A stretch of 64,000 nt of DNA from Rhodoglobus vestalii (GTDB lineage: Bacteria; Actinomycetota; Actinomycetes; Actinomycetales; Microbacteriaceae). The stretch spans positions 1,178,001 to 1,242,000 of the forward strand of contig NZ_VFRA01000001.1 of the NCBI RefSeq assembly GCF_006788895.1. The letters run 5' to 3'. Each line of letters opens with the position of its first letter. Position 1 is the stretch's first letter. This document shows, in pieces, positions 1-8,280 of the stretch. The notes below the pieces were generated by a model, which made no database searches, was not told where the DNA came from, and worked only from the letters and a program-made list of their open reading frames with translations. A program made the position numbers and the translations under genes.

Positions 1-52
1 GATTGAGCGGGATCGTTCATCGACAGCACCTCCGCTACCGCCTCAAACGGCT

Positions 53-595
53 CTAACGCGCTCCCATTGCTTTCAAAACAACCGCCATGGCGATCCCGCT
101 GCGACTGCGATCGAACTCCTTACCTTTTCCGAGAGGGACAAACCTGCCGCTTCGGACTGGCTTCTCATGCCACGCAGCAGTCATGTTCCTGCCGGCTTCG
201 TCGCGAGCTAAGCGGACGAGGGCGTCATAGGCTTCGTTGACTTTCACAGGGGCATGCAGCCGCAGGAGGCTGGTGTAGAACGCAATTCTGGACTGGATTT
301 CGCTGACGTGTGAGACTAGACGCTGTCGTGTCTCGGCCGAACCATCCTTCCGTCTAATCAAGTAGGGCGACTCCAGATAGTCCGCGACCGCGCGAAGGGC
401 TTCACTGTAGATCAAGGCGCGCCTCTCTCGCCGCGCAAAGTGCTGCTGTAGGAAGTATCCGGCGACTACAACCAGAGCGGCGATTGCTGCTGCGATGATC
501 GTCGCTAACCCATCCCATGTGAGTGGCTCTAAAGGCCAGTCCGTCGATGGAGGTCGAGGATCTTGCAAAAAGTTCGCGATAGTGAGGTTGTTCAT
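53..595 (-). CDS. CBASS membrane effector (single-span protein)
   Basis: Third gene of a leftward CBASS operon. The 180-residue product has one clear hydrophobic span at about residues 28-50, followed by a basic stop (HFARRERR) and a mostly helical, charged cytoplasmic domain to the C-terminus. Its ATG overlaps the stop of the E2-like gene (ATGA), so the two are translationally coupled. In CBASS the last component is usually the effector that is switched on by the cyclic nucleotide, and membrane-spanning effectors are thought to damage the inner membrane. That role comes from position and topology only; I do not recognise the cytoplasmic domain. It lacks the four spans of S-4TM effectors and the two-span layout of Cap15. 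Confidence 0.68.
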   Translation of the reverse strand: MNNLTIANFLQDPRPPSTDWPLEPLTWDGLATIIAAAIAALVVVAGYFLQQHFARRERRALIYSEALRAVADYLESPYLIRRKDGSAETRQRLVSHVSEIQSRIAFYTSLLRLHAPVKVNEAYDALVRLARDEAGRNMTAAWHEKPVRSGRFVPLGKGKEFDRSRSGIAMAVVLKAMGAR

Positions 596-1047
596 TTTCT
601 GCTCCGAACCGGCTTGGGATCATTGTGCAGGTCTTTACGACCATGGCGCACTTCTGGGCCGAGCCATTCTCCGTTCATCCGCCACCACTCCTCCCTGACG
701 AGGTGCGCGGCAATATATGCGACGAGCTTGTGAGCGCCATCACTGGGCATCCATCGAAGATCCCGCGAATCTCCCGGGTACCACATGCAAAGGGTTCCAT
801 CGCTGTAACGGTGAGGGGACTCCGAAGGTCCGTCCACCCGAACATGAGGGATGTGGCTCTTGAAGCTGACAATCACCGTACGCCGCGGCACCCCTAGTGG
901 CTCCAGCGTAAAAGTCACGCTGAATCCTCCGCGGTATTCCTTGACCGTCGCGAGAGCCACGTCATCAAGTTGATCAATCTGACGCAAGAAGAGTATTCGC
1001 GCGGCGGGCTTAGCGAACCAAGGAGGATGTCGCCATGGCGCACCCAT
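592..1047 (-). CDS. E2-like (ubiquitin-conjugating fold) CBASS protein
   Basis: An E2-fold protein of 151 residues, as found in short type II CBASS, where an E2-only enzyme acts on the CD-NTase without a separate E1. The visible core is a beta-meander (YRGGFSVTFTLEP, VIVSFKSHIPHVRVDG) leading to DGTLCMWYPGD, with the likely catalytic cysteine at residue 87, followed by helices rich in Trp (REEWWRMNGEW). The open frame extends to 1125, but the ATG at 1047 lies one base after the CD-NTase stop and gives the normal family length, so I chose it. The downstream effector overlaps by ATGA. Known for the family: related E2s conjugate or prime the cyclase. Inferred here from the motif and operon. Confidence 0.78.
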   Translation of the reverse strand: MGAPWRHPPWFAKPAARILFLRQIDQLDDVALATVKEYRGGFSVTFTLEPLGVPRRTVIVSFKSHIPHVRVDGPSESPHRYSDGTLCMWYPGDSRDLRWMPSDGAHKLVAYIAAHLVREEWWRMNGEWLGPEVRHGRKDLHNDPKPVRSRK

Positions 1048-1048
1048 C

Positions 1049-2062
1049 TCAGCGGGTTCCACCGAATGCCCGAGCGCCGGCAGTGGTGGTCGCCGCGACA
1101 GCGACTCCGAGCGCAGCAGCGGCAACAGGCTTCGCGGTAGAGAGCAAACGGGCTGACTCCTTCAGAGCCGACGCAGAAGGCACGTCGAGGTATTTCGAGA
1201 AAACAGCACTCACTGCACTCCGCAGCTCATCTTCGTTGTCAGCGTCAAGAGCCTCTGCGATGGAATTGGAGGCCTTTCGGAGGCATGTGGCTACCACGTC
1301 CGCATCCTTGAGGAGCTTCAGATCGTCGGATACGCCGGCTGGGTCCGATGTGCCCTCGCCCGCCTCCAAACGACTAGCTGCGCGATCGAACAGGGTGTGC
1401 AGTCCATGCGCAACACCCGTTCCTGGCTCAAGGAATTCCCATGCCCAAACAGATAGCTGAAATGACGACATGCCGGGTTCAACGAACTGCTTGTTCCACG
1501 CCTTGGCGAGGCGAATGGTTTTCCGTCGAATGGAGCGGAACGAAGATGAACCTGAGTTGAGCAGCCCAACGTGCTTCTCCGGATCGGAAGCATCCCAGTC
1601 TTCGTCCTCTAAGTTCGGGATCCAAATTCCTGAACCATTCTTGCGATTAAGGGCCACGACCAAGTCGACGGTTGGGTCCTGATCCTCGATAGGGGCGCCA
1701 AAATGCACTTCGGGCCCGCGCTTGGACTTGTGGATCGTCGCGTTCGGATACTGCTTGCGGATGAGCGTCCCTAAATGCGCACAGAGGTCGTCGACAACAG
1801 CTCCCGGAGCTTCACCGGCGCCATCAGGTCCCAGCTGTGGATAGTAATTCCGGTTCAGAACCAACCCACCGTCGCCATCCGTCACTGGTTTGTTCATCGT
1901 GTGAACCGCAAGCGAGCCGCTGCGATAGGTTCGCAGGGCTCCCGGAAAAGAATCAGCCGAATCTCGCACCAGAGTGAGTCGAGCCCTAGCTTCATCGAGG
2001 GGCCCAGAGGTGGGCTCGATTTGCACGCGGACCTCGTCGAGAAGGTCGTCAATCGTTTTCAT
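1049..2062 (-). CDS. CD-NTase (CBASS cyclic nucleotide synthase)
   Basis: A nucleotidyltransferase of the cGAS/DncV-like family, 337 residues. The active site is readable: YRSGSLAVHT carries the Gly49-Ser50 loop, TDGDGG gives the first two acidic metal ligands (Asp62 and Asp64), and PTVDLVVAL supplies the third (Asp133). A helical C-terminal half follows and ends in an Ala/Thr-rich low-complexity tail. On phage infection such enzymes make cyclic di- or trinucleotides that activate a dedicated effector. The adjoining E2-only gene and membrane effector make this a complete three-gene short type II CBASS operon. The nucleotide product and clade cannot be told from the sequence alone. Confidence 0.82.
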   Translation of the reverse strand: MKTIDDLLDEVRVQIEPTSGPLDEARARLTLVRDSADSFPGALRTYRSGSLAVHTMNKPVTDGDGGLVLNRNYYPQLGPDGAGEAPGAVVDDLCAHLGTLIRKQYPNATIHKSKRGPEVHFGAPIEDQDPTVDLVVALNRKNGSGIWIPNLEDEDWDASDPEKHVGLLNSGSSSFRSIRRKTIRLAKAWNKQFVEPGMSSFQLSVWAWEFLEPGTGVAHGLHTLFDRAASRLEAGEGTSDPAGVSDDLKLLKDADVVATCLRKASNSIAEALDADNEDELRSAVSAVFSKYLDVPSASALKESARLLSTAKPVAAAALGVAVAATTTAGARAFGGTR

Positions 2063-2244
2063 TTGTTGCTCCTAGCTGCCCGCCGTCGGCCGACATTTAG
2101 GGCTACGACTTTCACTTCAAGAAGTGGCAATCGTCGAGGTTCACCCGTTAGAGTAAGTAGCAATTCCGTCCAAAGAATGCACTTAGCTCTGTAAGCCCAT
2201 TGATCCCCATCAGCGGCGCTGACAGAGCTTTCGTGTTTTAGCAA
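2059..2244 (-). CDS. Small ORF coupled to the CD-NTase
   Basis: A 61-residue frame with a possible TTG start at 2244. Its TGA stop overlaps the CD-NTase ATG as ATGA, the same coupling used between the next genes of the operon. The peptide is basic, with a Leu-rich middle (ILWTELLLTLTG) and an Arg/Lys tail. I do not recognise it. It could be a translated leader that couples ribosomes into the CD-NTase gene, a small extra CBASS component, or chance. Confidence 0.3.
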   Translation of the reverse strand: MLKHESSVSAADGDQWAYRAKCILWTELLLTLTGEPRRLPLLEVKVVALNVGRRRAARSNK

Positions 2245-2740
2245 TATGTAGTTGTCTCTCCGATCGTCAAACTCATCGAGAAGGTAGCAAAACCACTATA
2301 TATCGTGCCTCCGACAGGTATCCAACCCTAGATGTAGTGGGCGTGTCATCCACAGGTGTGTATAACTTCGTCGACTTATCAACAGCCTGTGTAGCCCGAA
2401 CGGTCGCCACAATTGAAGGCAGATGCAACCTCGATACCCAGGTATCCCTAGGCGCCGACACATGCCTCGCGTCTGCCAGGCCTGCTGGACTTCGGGTTCA
2501 GTTCGGCGCAAGTCGCTAGTGCATCAAGCCGGACCTCAGAGCGATTGTTTCGAGGTCAATAGGTCACCTCCACGCGGTAGGCCAAATCCCAGGCAAACAC
2601 TGGGTCGACCTAGTCCTACGCCGCTCGTTTTGAGGCGATTCTCGACCCGAAACTTTGTGAAGTGTGGGCAAAATGTGGGCAAAAGAAAAACAGGCCCAAC
2701 CGCACTCCACGAGAAAGTGCTGATCAGACCTGCTTTTTTG
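2245..2740. other. Intergenic region with integrase arm-like repeats
   Basis: No convincing gene. From about 2555 the sequence matches the regions at about 5885-6090 and 14820-15005: an aggtcaataggtcac-type block, a gcaaacactggg block, then a run ending aactttgtgaagtgtgggc with repeated GTGGGCAAA units, and a hairpin-like stretch before a T-run. Short direct repeats beside an attachment core are typical arm sites of tyrosine integrases. The first 300 bases (2245-2555) show nothing I can interpret. Confidence 0.5.
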
Positions 2741-2786
2741 GGTGCGCCCGGAGGGATTTGAACCCCCGGCCTATTGATCCGTAGTC
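2741..2786 (-). other. Att-like tRNA-Arg(ACG) 3' fragment, copy 1
   Basis: Read on the minus strand this is the 3' half of a tRNA: anticodon loop CTACGGA (anticodon ACG), variable loop, T-arm GGGGG-TTCAAAT-CCCTC and acceptor strand CGGGCGC. The 5' half is absent, so it is not a functional tRNA gene. A tRNA 3' end flanked by short direct repeats is the usual form of a tyrosine-integrase attachment core. This copy ends ACCC instead of ACCA, unlike copies 2 and 3. Related motifs (GTGTGGGTGAAATGTGGGCAC) lie about 100 bases to the right. Confidence 0.7.
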
Positions 2787-2986
2787 GAAAACCATTCCCG
2801 CAGAACTCTGCGGAAGTGCCCAAAATCACTGCAAAACACTGGTGACTGGGCGCGACTCCGATGCCGCAAGTTGACTGGGGTGCTCCCCAAGTGTGGGTGA
2901 AATGTGGGCACGGTTAATCTGATTATTACTCGGAAGCTGGTGCTATCCCAGCGTATCGGTGAAATCGAGAAAGAGAGAAAGCGGCT

Positions 2987-3859
2987 TCAGATCCAGGCTT
3001 GTGAAGTTGGGTCCCACGCTGCCGCAGAATCGACTGTGTTCAGGAAAATTGGGTCGAGGAATGTCGAGACCTCAGTGAGCTGATCTTTGAGGACGGCTAG
3101 GGTGATGTCCTCAACATCCGACTTCGTGCGCCACGCGGCCCACTTCTGCTGCGCAATTTCATCGTGACCGCTCAGTGAGACAGAAGGGGCTGACAGTATG
3201 ACGCCGCGGTACTTCGCCACTTCCTCGATCGCCTTAAGCAATATGGTCGCCTCGAAGCTCCGACTACGGGACAGCGACCGCAGGTCCATGTAGTCACGCC
3301 AGCGCGTGCTCGTAACTCCACGTTGCAAGATAGTGACCGCCTTCTCCGCAATAACGGTTTCGAGCGCATATCCCATCAGTGTGAACTCGCCGCCAAGGAT
3401 GCGCGGCATCGTCACCCGCTGCGCTTCGGGAAACATCGGGTCGCCTGTGCTGATGTCGAGCTTCACCGCTATCCGCGCACTGTGAAGGTGGGCTCGAATA
3501 TGCACCCTGATACCCGAATACTCCTCTTCGTCACGAATCTGCTCAATGCGAATCGGGACCGCCTCGAACACGACACCGTCGTCCGCATCAGCCCGCGCTA
3601 CCGCGGCGGCCACCTCCCGGCAGTGTTCCTCGTTGAGCACGAAGTCGATTGCTTGCATGTCAACATCTCGCGTCGGCCGCCGAAGACCGTAGCCAGCCAG
3701 CAAAACCCCGCCCTTCAGCACGAACGAATCGGCGAAGGTGGACTCCCCCAGACGCGCCAAAAACTGCTCGAGCACGTAGAGGGTAAGAAGTTCCTGCACA
3801 GCGCGCCCCTGTTGTCGGGCGATGCGTTGCAGCGCAGTAAAAGTCTGCTCCGGGGTCAT
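2987..3859 (-). CDS. abiEii: AbiEii-type nucleotidyltransferase toxin
   Basis: Toxin of a type IV toxin-antitoxin and abortive-infection pair. The frame is open to 3961, but the ATG at 3859 overlaps the stop of the antitoxin gene (ATGA) and gives 290 residues, normal for the family. Motifs of the AbiEii/DUF1814 nucleotidyltransferases are present: FVLKGG (Gly50-Gly51), RPTRDVDM with the paired acidic residues (Asp65 and Asp67), and VKLDISTGDP, the KxD..GD motif. Such toxins modify tRNA acceptor ends or other targets and slow growth reversibly. It lies just inside the module bounded by the first att-like site. Confidence 0.87.
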   Translation of the reverse strand: MTPEQTFTALQRIARQQGRAVQELLTLYVLEQFLARLGESTFADSFVLKGGVLLAGYGLRRPTRDVDMQAIDFVLNEEHCREVAAAVARADADDGVVFEAVPIRIEQIRDEEEYSGIRVHIRAHLHSARIAVKLDISTGDPMFPEAQRVTMPRILGGEFTLMGYALETVIAEKAVTILQRGVTSTRWRDYMDLRSLSRSRSFEATILLKAIEEVAKYRGVILSAPSVSLSGHDEIAQQKWAAWRTKSDVEDITLAVLKDQLTEVSTFLDPIFLNTVDSAAAWDPTSQAWI

Positions 3860-4437
3860 GCCAGTATCTCCAGGGCGGTTCGTAGCGGGCCGACCGCTCG
3901 GGGCAGGGACTGCGCAATAGCGAATAGCTTGGCGGGTTGGGATGCTGGGAGCTTCAACCAATTGCGCAGCGCCTCGATGCCGGTCTCGTATCCGACAGTG
4001 CCTCGCAGCCTGAACGCGTCGACGATCGAACGCTCAGCCGAATAGAGTCCGACGCTCTGACCTTCGTCCCCTGTCGCAAGCAGAGTGCGACCAATCTCGA
4101 ACGTGGGCCGGTCAAACACATGCCACTCAACCGCAGCCTGAGTCTTCGCAGGCCGCTGGCCCCGGGGGATCGCGATGTCAGTCCGAGTCGGAATTGCATC
4201 AATCAACTCGTGGCGTGCAAGTGCCGACTCCAAGCAGATAGTCGCATCAGGACGCCTCCCGGCAATCTCAGCCAGATCAAGATCGGCAACCGGTAGATCA
4301 GTGCGCCGATACAGTCCGCGACTGATCCGCTCAATCTGCTGCCTGTCAAGCAACCGATAGAGCTGGCGCGAGTCGATCCCCGCGCGGCGCGCCTCAGACT
4401 GCGAAAACGCTCGCGTCGGCAGGCTCGTAGTTGACAT
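3856..4437 (-). CDS. abiEi: AbiEi-type antitoxin, winged-helix regulator
   Basis: A 193-residue antitoxin. The N-terminal winged helix-turn-helix is clear (FSQSEARRAGIDSRQLYRLL followed by IERISRGLYRR), and the C-terminal antitoxin domain carries the usual SAERSIVDAFRLRG segment that marks AbiEi proteins. It neutralises AbiEii and represses its own promoter. The gene comes first and overlaps the toxin by four bases. The intergenic stretch just upstream holds an imperfect palindrome suited to autoregulation. Confidence 0.87.
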   Translation of the reverse strand: MSTTSLPTRAFSQSEARRAGIDSRQLYRLLDRQQIERISRGLYRRTDLPVADLDLAEIAGRRPDATICLESALARHELIDAIPTRTDIAIPRGQRPAKTQAAVEWHVFDRPTFEIGRTLLATGDEGQSVGLYSAERSIVDAFRLRGTVGYETGIEALRNWLKLPASQPAKLFAIAQSLPRAVGPLRTALEILA

Positions 4438-4453
4438 GCGCCCAATTTAGCAT

Positions 4454-4471
4454 ACAGATAACTTTAACTGT
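4454..4471 (-). promoter_or_regulatory. Candidate AbiEi operator
   Basis: An AT-rich imperfect inverted repeat, ACAGATAAC/TTTAACTGT, 17 bases upstream of the abiEi ATG (4437). A -10-like TATGCT on the minus strand lies next to it. AbiEi proteins bind inverted repeats in their own promoter, so position and symmetry fit, but no footprint can be inferred from sequence. Confidence 0.4.
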
Positions 4472-4667
4472 AGCTCTTTATAGGCGAGAGCCCGGAACCG
4501 CATTAAATGAGGACCGGTCAGCACGCTCGCGCACGACACCTTGTCAATGTCGAAGCCTGTGCAAAAGCCCTCCCAGGCAAGCCAACTCAGAGGTCACCTA
4601 CTGGTGCAGCCGAGCTCACCTTATTCGAGACACTGATGAATGACTAGGATTCCTGAGATGCTCAGCC

Positions 4668-5114
4668 TCATCCGGGAAGCTCAATAACCGCTTCTCTAGG
4701 CCCGCCACACTGCGCCGTTCCTCCGACTCGAACCCAGTCAACATTCACGCTGCCTTCCGAGACGATCTCACCTGACGTATCACGAAGGCGATATCCGACC
4801 ACCGGTTGGCCCCCGACGAAATCAGCACGCCACCCATCCACGCTATCGCCCGACAGACTCAGCACCCCCGTGTCTACCGTGACAGGTGCTGGTGAAGTTT
4901 CTGCCGGCTCCACGCCACCACGTTGAGGTGGCGCACCTGGCTCGCAGTCCTGACCATCGCACAGCTCAAGGCTCATATCCGTGCGTGGGTCCGAAAGGGA
5001 TAAGCGCGCCACGCCCAAGTAGCCTTCAGCGGTACAGACAGTCCCGAAGCCAGCACATCCTGCGAGCCCGAGACTCATCAGCACCATCATGAATATCGCG
5101 AGAAGCGAACGCAT
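4668..5114 (-). CDS. Small putative lipoprotein
   Basis: A 148-residue protein with a signal peptide and lipobox (MSLGLAGC, Cys about residue 20), so probably exported and lipid-anchored. The mature part is beta-rich and has two Cys around LELCDGQDCEPG. I do not recognise a family. A second lipoprotein gene lies 38 bases upstream on the same strand, so the two are probably cotranscribed. A degenerate copy of its 3' end occurs at about 5690-5830. Confidence 0.6.
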   Translation of the reverse strand: MRSLLAIFMMVLMSLGLAGCAGFGTVCTAEGYLGVARLSLSDPRTDMSLELCDGQDCEPGAPPQRGGVEPAETSPAPVTVDTGVLSLSGDSVDGWRADFVGGQPVVGYRLRDTSGEIVSEGSVNVDWVRVGGTAQCGGPREAVIELPG

Positions 5115-5151
5115 CGTGCAACCTTTCCGTTACGGGGGATTCTTGGCGAAG

Positions 5152-5514
5152 CTATTCCGCGGGCTCGTAGATGGTGATCGTGCCATCGGTGAGCCCCAAC
5201 TTCAGACAGCCGGCTATTCGCTCCGCATCGGTTTCATCTGACTCCGAGGTGAGCGTCCACAAGTAGCGACTTGACGGGGCATCCGCGCTCATGATGCCGT
5301 CGGCTATCGCGACATCGTCTCCGCAGTCGCCGACATCTCCCACCGGAAGCTGGACCCCAACCTGCCAAGCGTCACCGGTCGCGGCTTTCCTGCTGAACTC
5401 GCTGTTGTCGCCAACGGGCAGCGCATTGCCGCAGCCCCCAAGAGTGGCCACGACGAGCGACGCGGCGACCATTGTGAGCAATACGGCCGGCAGCCTTAGG
5501 CGATGAGAGTTCAT
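5152..5514 (-). CDS. Small putative lipoprotein
   Basis: A 120-residue protein whose N-terminus is a signal peptide ending in a lipobox (VVATLGGC, Cys about residue 28). The mature part is short, acidic and contains two further Cys (GDCGDD and AGCLKLG). No family recognised. It precedes the lipoprotein at 4668-5114 on the same strand and lies within the module between att-like copies 1 and 2. Confidence 0.6.
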   Translation of the reverse strand: MNSHRLRLPAVLLTMVAASLVVATLGGCGNALPVGDNSEFSRKAATGDAWQVGVQLPVGDVGDCGDDVAIADGIMSADAPSSRYLWTLTSESDETDAERIAGCLKLGLTDGTITIYEPAE

Positions 5515-5689
5515 AGTTGATCACCGGTCCCCAACGGCGACGGCGATCACGGCCATGGCGACCGCCTTTATCGCGGTGGCGGTGAACTTCACTGTTCGTC
5601 GTGTTGACCACATTGCCGGAGCCTCATTTCTCAAGGTCGACTCACTTTATCCGAGACACTAATGAATAACTAGGATTTTGAGATGCTCA

Positions 5690-5830
5690 TCGTCAGCCCG
5701 GGATCTCAAGAACCGCCAGCCAGCGTCCACCGCACTGCGCCGTTCCTCCGCCTAGAACCCAGTCAACATCGATACGGCCTTCCGAGACAGTGCCATTTGA
5801 TGCATTACGAAAGCGAAGGGCTGCTGCACT
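5690..5830 (-). pseudogene. Decayed copy of a lipoprotein 3' end
   Basis: The stretch resembles the 3' part of the lipoprotein gene at 4668-5114 and its downstream flank: shared blocks include cactgcgccgttcctccg, aacccagtcaacat and ccttccgagac, and the sequence just outside (gagacactaatgaat) matches that downstream of the intact gene. There is no open reading frame. It is a partial duplication that has decayed. Confidence 0.5.
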
Positions 5831-6051
5831 GATCAGCAACGCATGAAGACATCTTGAACTGCCAAACCCATAGCCCCTCGATCAGAGGTCAATAGGTCAC
5901 TTCGACGCGCAGACCAAATCCCGGGCAAACACTGGGCCCGGACGAGCCGCAAAGGCCGCATCTCGGCCGAAATCCGACCCAAAACTTTGTGAAGTGTGGG
6001 CAAAGTGTGGGCAAAGTGTGGGCAAAATGTGGGCAAAAGAAAAGCAGGCCG

Positions 6052-8199
6052 GACCGCACTCCACGAGAAAGTGCTGGTCAGACCTGCTTTTTTTGGTGCG
6101 CCCGGAGGGATTTGAACCCCCGGCCTATTGATCCGTAGTCGAAAGCCGTTCCCGCAGAACTATGCAGAAGTGCTCAAACTTGCTGCAAAACACTGGTGAC
6201 TGGGCGCGACTCCGATGCCGCGCGTTGACTGGGGTGCTCCCCAAGTGTGGGTGAAATGTGGGCACGCCCCAATTGAATAAGTCTCATAGAGTTAGACCTC
6301 CGTTGAATCGTTGCTGACATCATTGGGGCGATTCGGTCGTCACCGAGGTTGCAAGATACGCGGCCTGGCAGGTGGTCCCCTTCTGGACACCAAGCGTTGA
6401 TGCTGGCCCGCTCTCCAGTTTGCAGCAGGAGTGAAACGCAGATCCGCAGCAGTTCTCCTCCCCACCCCCGAAGAAGGCCTTTACACGGCAAGGTCGATGC
6501 TGCCACTCTAAACATTTGAGTAGTAATCTCTTTTCAGTCGGATCCGAGTATCCGACTTCTAACCCGATGGAATCAAACCCCGATGACTTTCACGCATTCC
6601 CAAACTCATGGCGCCAATAGACGCGGCACTGTAGTTCCCGTAGTCAGCCCCGTCCCCGATTTGATCCAGGCCCGAGGCCGGCGCGATACCACGGTTCGTC
6701 CTATGAGGCGCAAACCTGATCGCCATTGCGCGATAGGACGCAGGATGCCGCGGAGCGACTCGTGCGGCTACGACCACGATCAGACCAGCCTCGAGCGCTC
6801 CTGCCCTAATAACGCGGTCAGCTAGGTGCAGACGAAAAGGTCAGACCCAGGGATACAGGCAGCTATCGGATACCAATTGCGTAGACGGCATACCGATTGG
6901 GACGAAGCGCCGAAGCAGGCAACTTTTAGCCGCGCGGGGATTATTAATCGCGCTGAGAAAATTCGTGCCGCCGTTGAAGAGGTAACGGGGTCATCTGATC
7001 ACCTGGGGGTCGATGCAGCATTCGAAGAAACACGCAGTTTCGTAGACACAGCTTTCGATATCTATGAAGGCAAGATCGAATCCGAGCAATACGGATGGGT
7101 GTTTGCCGTCCCCGGCCGCAACGAAACATCACAAGGTAATGAGTATGAGACCGAAGTAACTCCGTTCCTGCCGATTCTCAGTTCGGTATATGGAGTCGAC
7201 GACAAAACGCGCCAGCACACGACCGCGAGGCTTGCACCGTGTGTCATCGAAACCCATAAGGGACGCGCTTCCATGAAGGGTGCCGTCGTCTGGACACCGC
7301 TATACGTCAATGCCGCAACCCGCCTTGATACCAATTTGTGGAGACGATTTGTAGTCGACAACACCGCCGGCATCCGACACAGCGTCAATCGAACTGCTGA
7401 ATTTGCAGCACACCGCCTTGGCGCCCGGGTTATGGGGCTAGGTGCCAGCATTCCCAGTTTTACGCAGCTCGGAAAATCGATCAAGCAAGAAGGACTCATC
7501 ACCACGACCGGCCACGCTGGGACGGTGCATTTGCTGAACGAGACTGTGCGCCACGTCGTCGAAACCCGCGGCACCTCGGAAAAAACTATCGGACTACTCG
7601 GGGCAGGATCTATCGGAAGCTCATGGGCAGAGCTGCACCTACTTACTGACAGAAAACACCGCGTCAGCGTCTATGACCGCAACCACTCCCAAGTCGATAG
7701 ATTGCGTCGAAAGGTAGAACAGGAACGGGTTGATGTCGAAAGCCACGAGTTCAATGTTTTGGAGTCATCCGACATCATCGTCTCGGCAATCAATCGCACC
7801 CTCGACCTAGACGAAATGGAATACCAAACTGACCGGCAAATAAGCTTGCAAGGCAAAGTCATCATCGACGATAGTCAGCCCGGAGCCTTCGACCGCAAGC
7901 AAGTTGAAGCCCGCGGCGGAACGCTCATTTGGGTGGTGGGTCAAGACACCTCGGATGCTCAAGCATTACATCGCCCGGGCGGCTATAGCTTTGGCGACAC
8001 TGCCGGCCTACATGGGAAAGGTGCGGTCTGGGGCTGCGAAGCTGAAGTCGCAGCTATATGCCTTGAAGATCGACTAGATCTTGCGGTGAGTAGTCACGTA
8101 ACCCATGAGATGGCGACGAATATAGGGGCTCTCTGCCATTCGATCGGCGTAGAAGTCGCTCGCCCTCTGCAATCATTCGGGGCGCCCGTGCAACTCAAC
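6052..8199. repeat. 2.15-kb direct repeat, copy 1
   Basis: This block recurs at 14964-17111 (offset 8912). I saw no difference on reading, and every translated frame in it is identical. It spans the att-like site, about 680 bases of apparently non-coding DNA and nearly all of the acyl-ACP-reductase-like gene. Left of 6052 the two copies keep related but diverged arm repeats; right of 8199 they diverge completely. The identity implies a very recent duplication or gene conversion. Confidence 0.85.
6094..6140 (-). other. Att-like tRNA-Arg(ACG) 3' fragment, copy 2
   Basis: Same tRNA 3' half as copies 1 and 3, here with a complete CCA end. To its left are four tandem GTGGGCAAA-type units (5995-6037); to its right, at about 6240-6266, are further related motifs. 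A GC stem followed by seven T residues immediately precedes it. Confidence 0.7.
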
Positions 8200-8280
8200 T
8201 CAGAATCATGGCCTCGAACTCGATCGGGATCAAGCGGTCCGATCGATAGAAATTGGCCTTCTAGTAGGTTTGCCCCATGA
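6826..8280 (+). CDS. Acyl-ACP reductase-like / shikimate-dehydrogenase-like protein, copy 1
   Basis: The middle of this 484-residue protein resembles cyanobacterial long-chain acyl-ACP reductases: RVMGLGASIPSF, then an ITTTGHAGTVHLL segment like the TTGNTHT motif, then a Rossmann nucleotide-binding loop (TIGLLGAGSIGSSW), followed by IIVSAINR and VIIDDSQPGAF. It probably binds NAD(P) and reduces an acyl thioester or similar substrate, which remains inference. A TAG lies immediately before the GTG start and no good ribosome site is seen, so the true start may be internal. Copy 1 has a tail of about 25 residues that copy 2 lacks, because the duplicated block ends here. Its stop overlaps the next ATG. 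Confidence 0.55.
   Translation: MQTKRSDPGIQAAIGYQLRRRHTDWDEAPKQATFSRAGIINRAEKIRAAVEEVTGSSDHLGVDAAFEETRSFVDTAFDIYEGKIESEQYGWVFAVPGRNETSQGNEYETEVTPFLPILSSVYGVDDKTRQHTTARLAPCVIETHKGRASMKGAVVWTPLYVNAATRLDTNLWRRFVVDNTAGIRHSVNRTAEFAAHRLGARVMGLGASIPSFTQLGKSIKQEGLITTTGHAGTVHLLNETVRHVVETRGTSEKTIGLLGAGSIGSSWAELHLLTDRKHRVSVYDRNHSQVDRLRRKVEQERVDVESHEFNVLESSDIIVSAINRTLDLDEMEYQTDRQISLQGKVIIDDSQPGAFDRKQVEARGGTLIWVVGQDTSDAQALHRPGGYSFGDTAGLHGKGAVWGCEAEVAAICLEDRLDLAVSSHVTHEMATNIGALCHSIGVEVARPLQSFGAPVQLNSESWPRTRSGSSGPIDRNWPSSRFAP

Noticed and set aside
2645..2690. Repeated GTGGGCAAA units as a CRISPR array
   Set aside because: Units are short, adjacent or nearly so, without regular spacers, and lie next to att-like tRNA ends; integrase arm sites fit better.
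2741..2786. A functional tRNA-Arg gene
   Set aside because: Only the 3' half is present; the 5' acceptor strand and D-arm are absent at all three copies.
8277..8280. Functional operon between the reductase-like gene and the lipoprotein, based on ATGA overlap
   Set aside because: The overlap arises in the tail created where the 2.15-kb repeat ends; copy 2 has no such overlap, so it may be chance.
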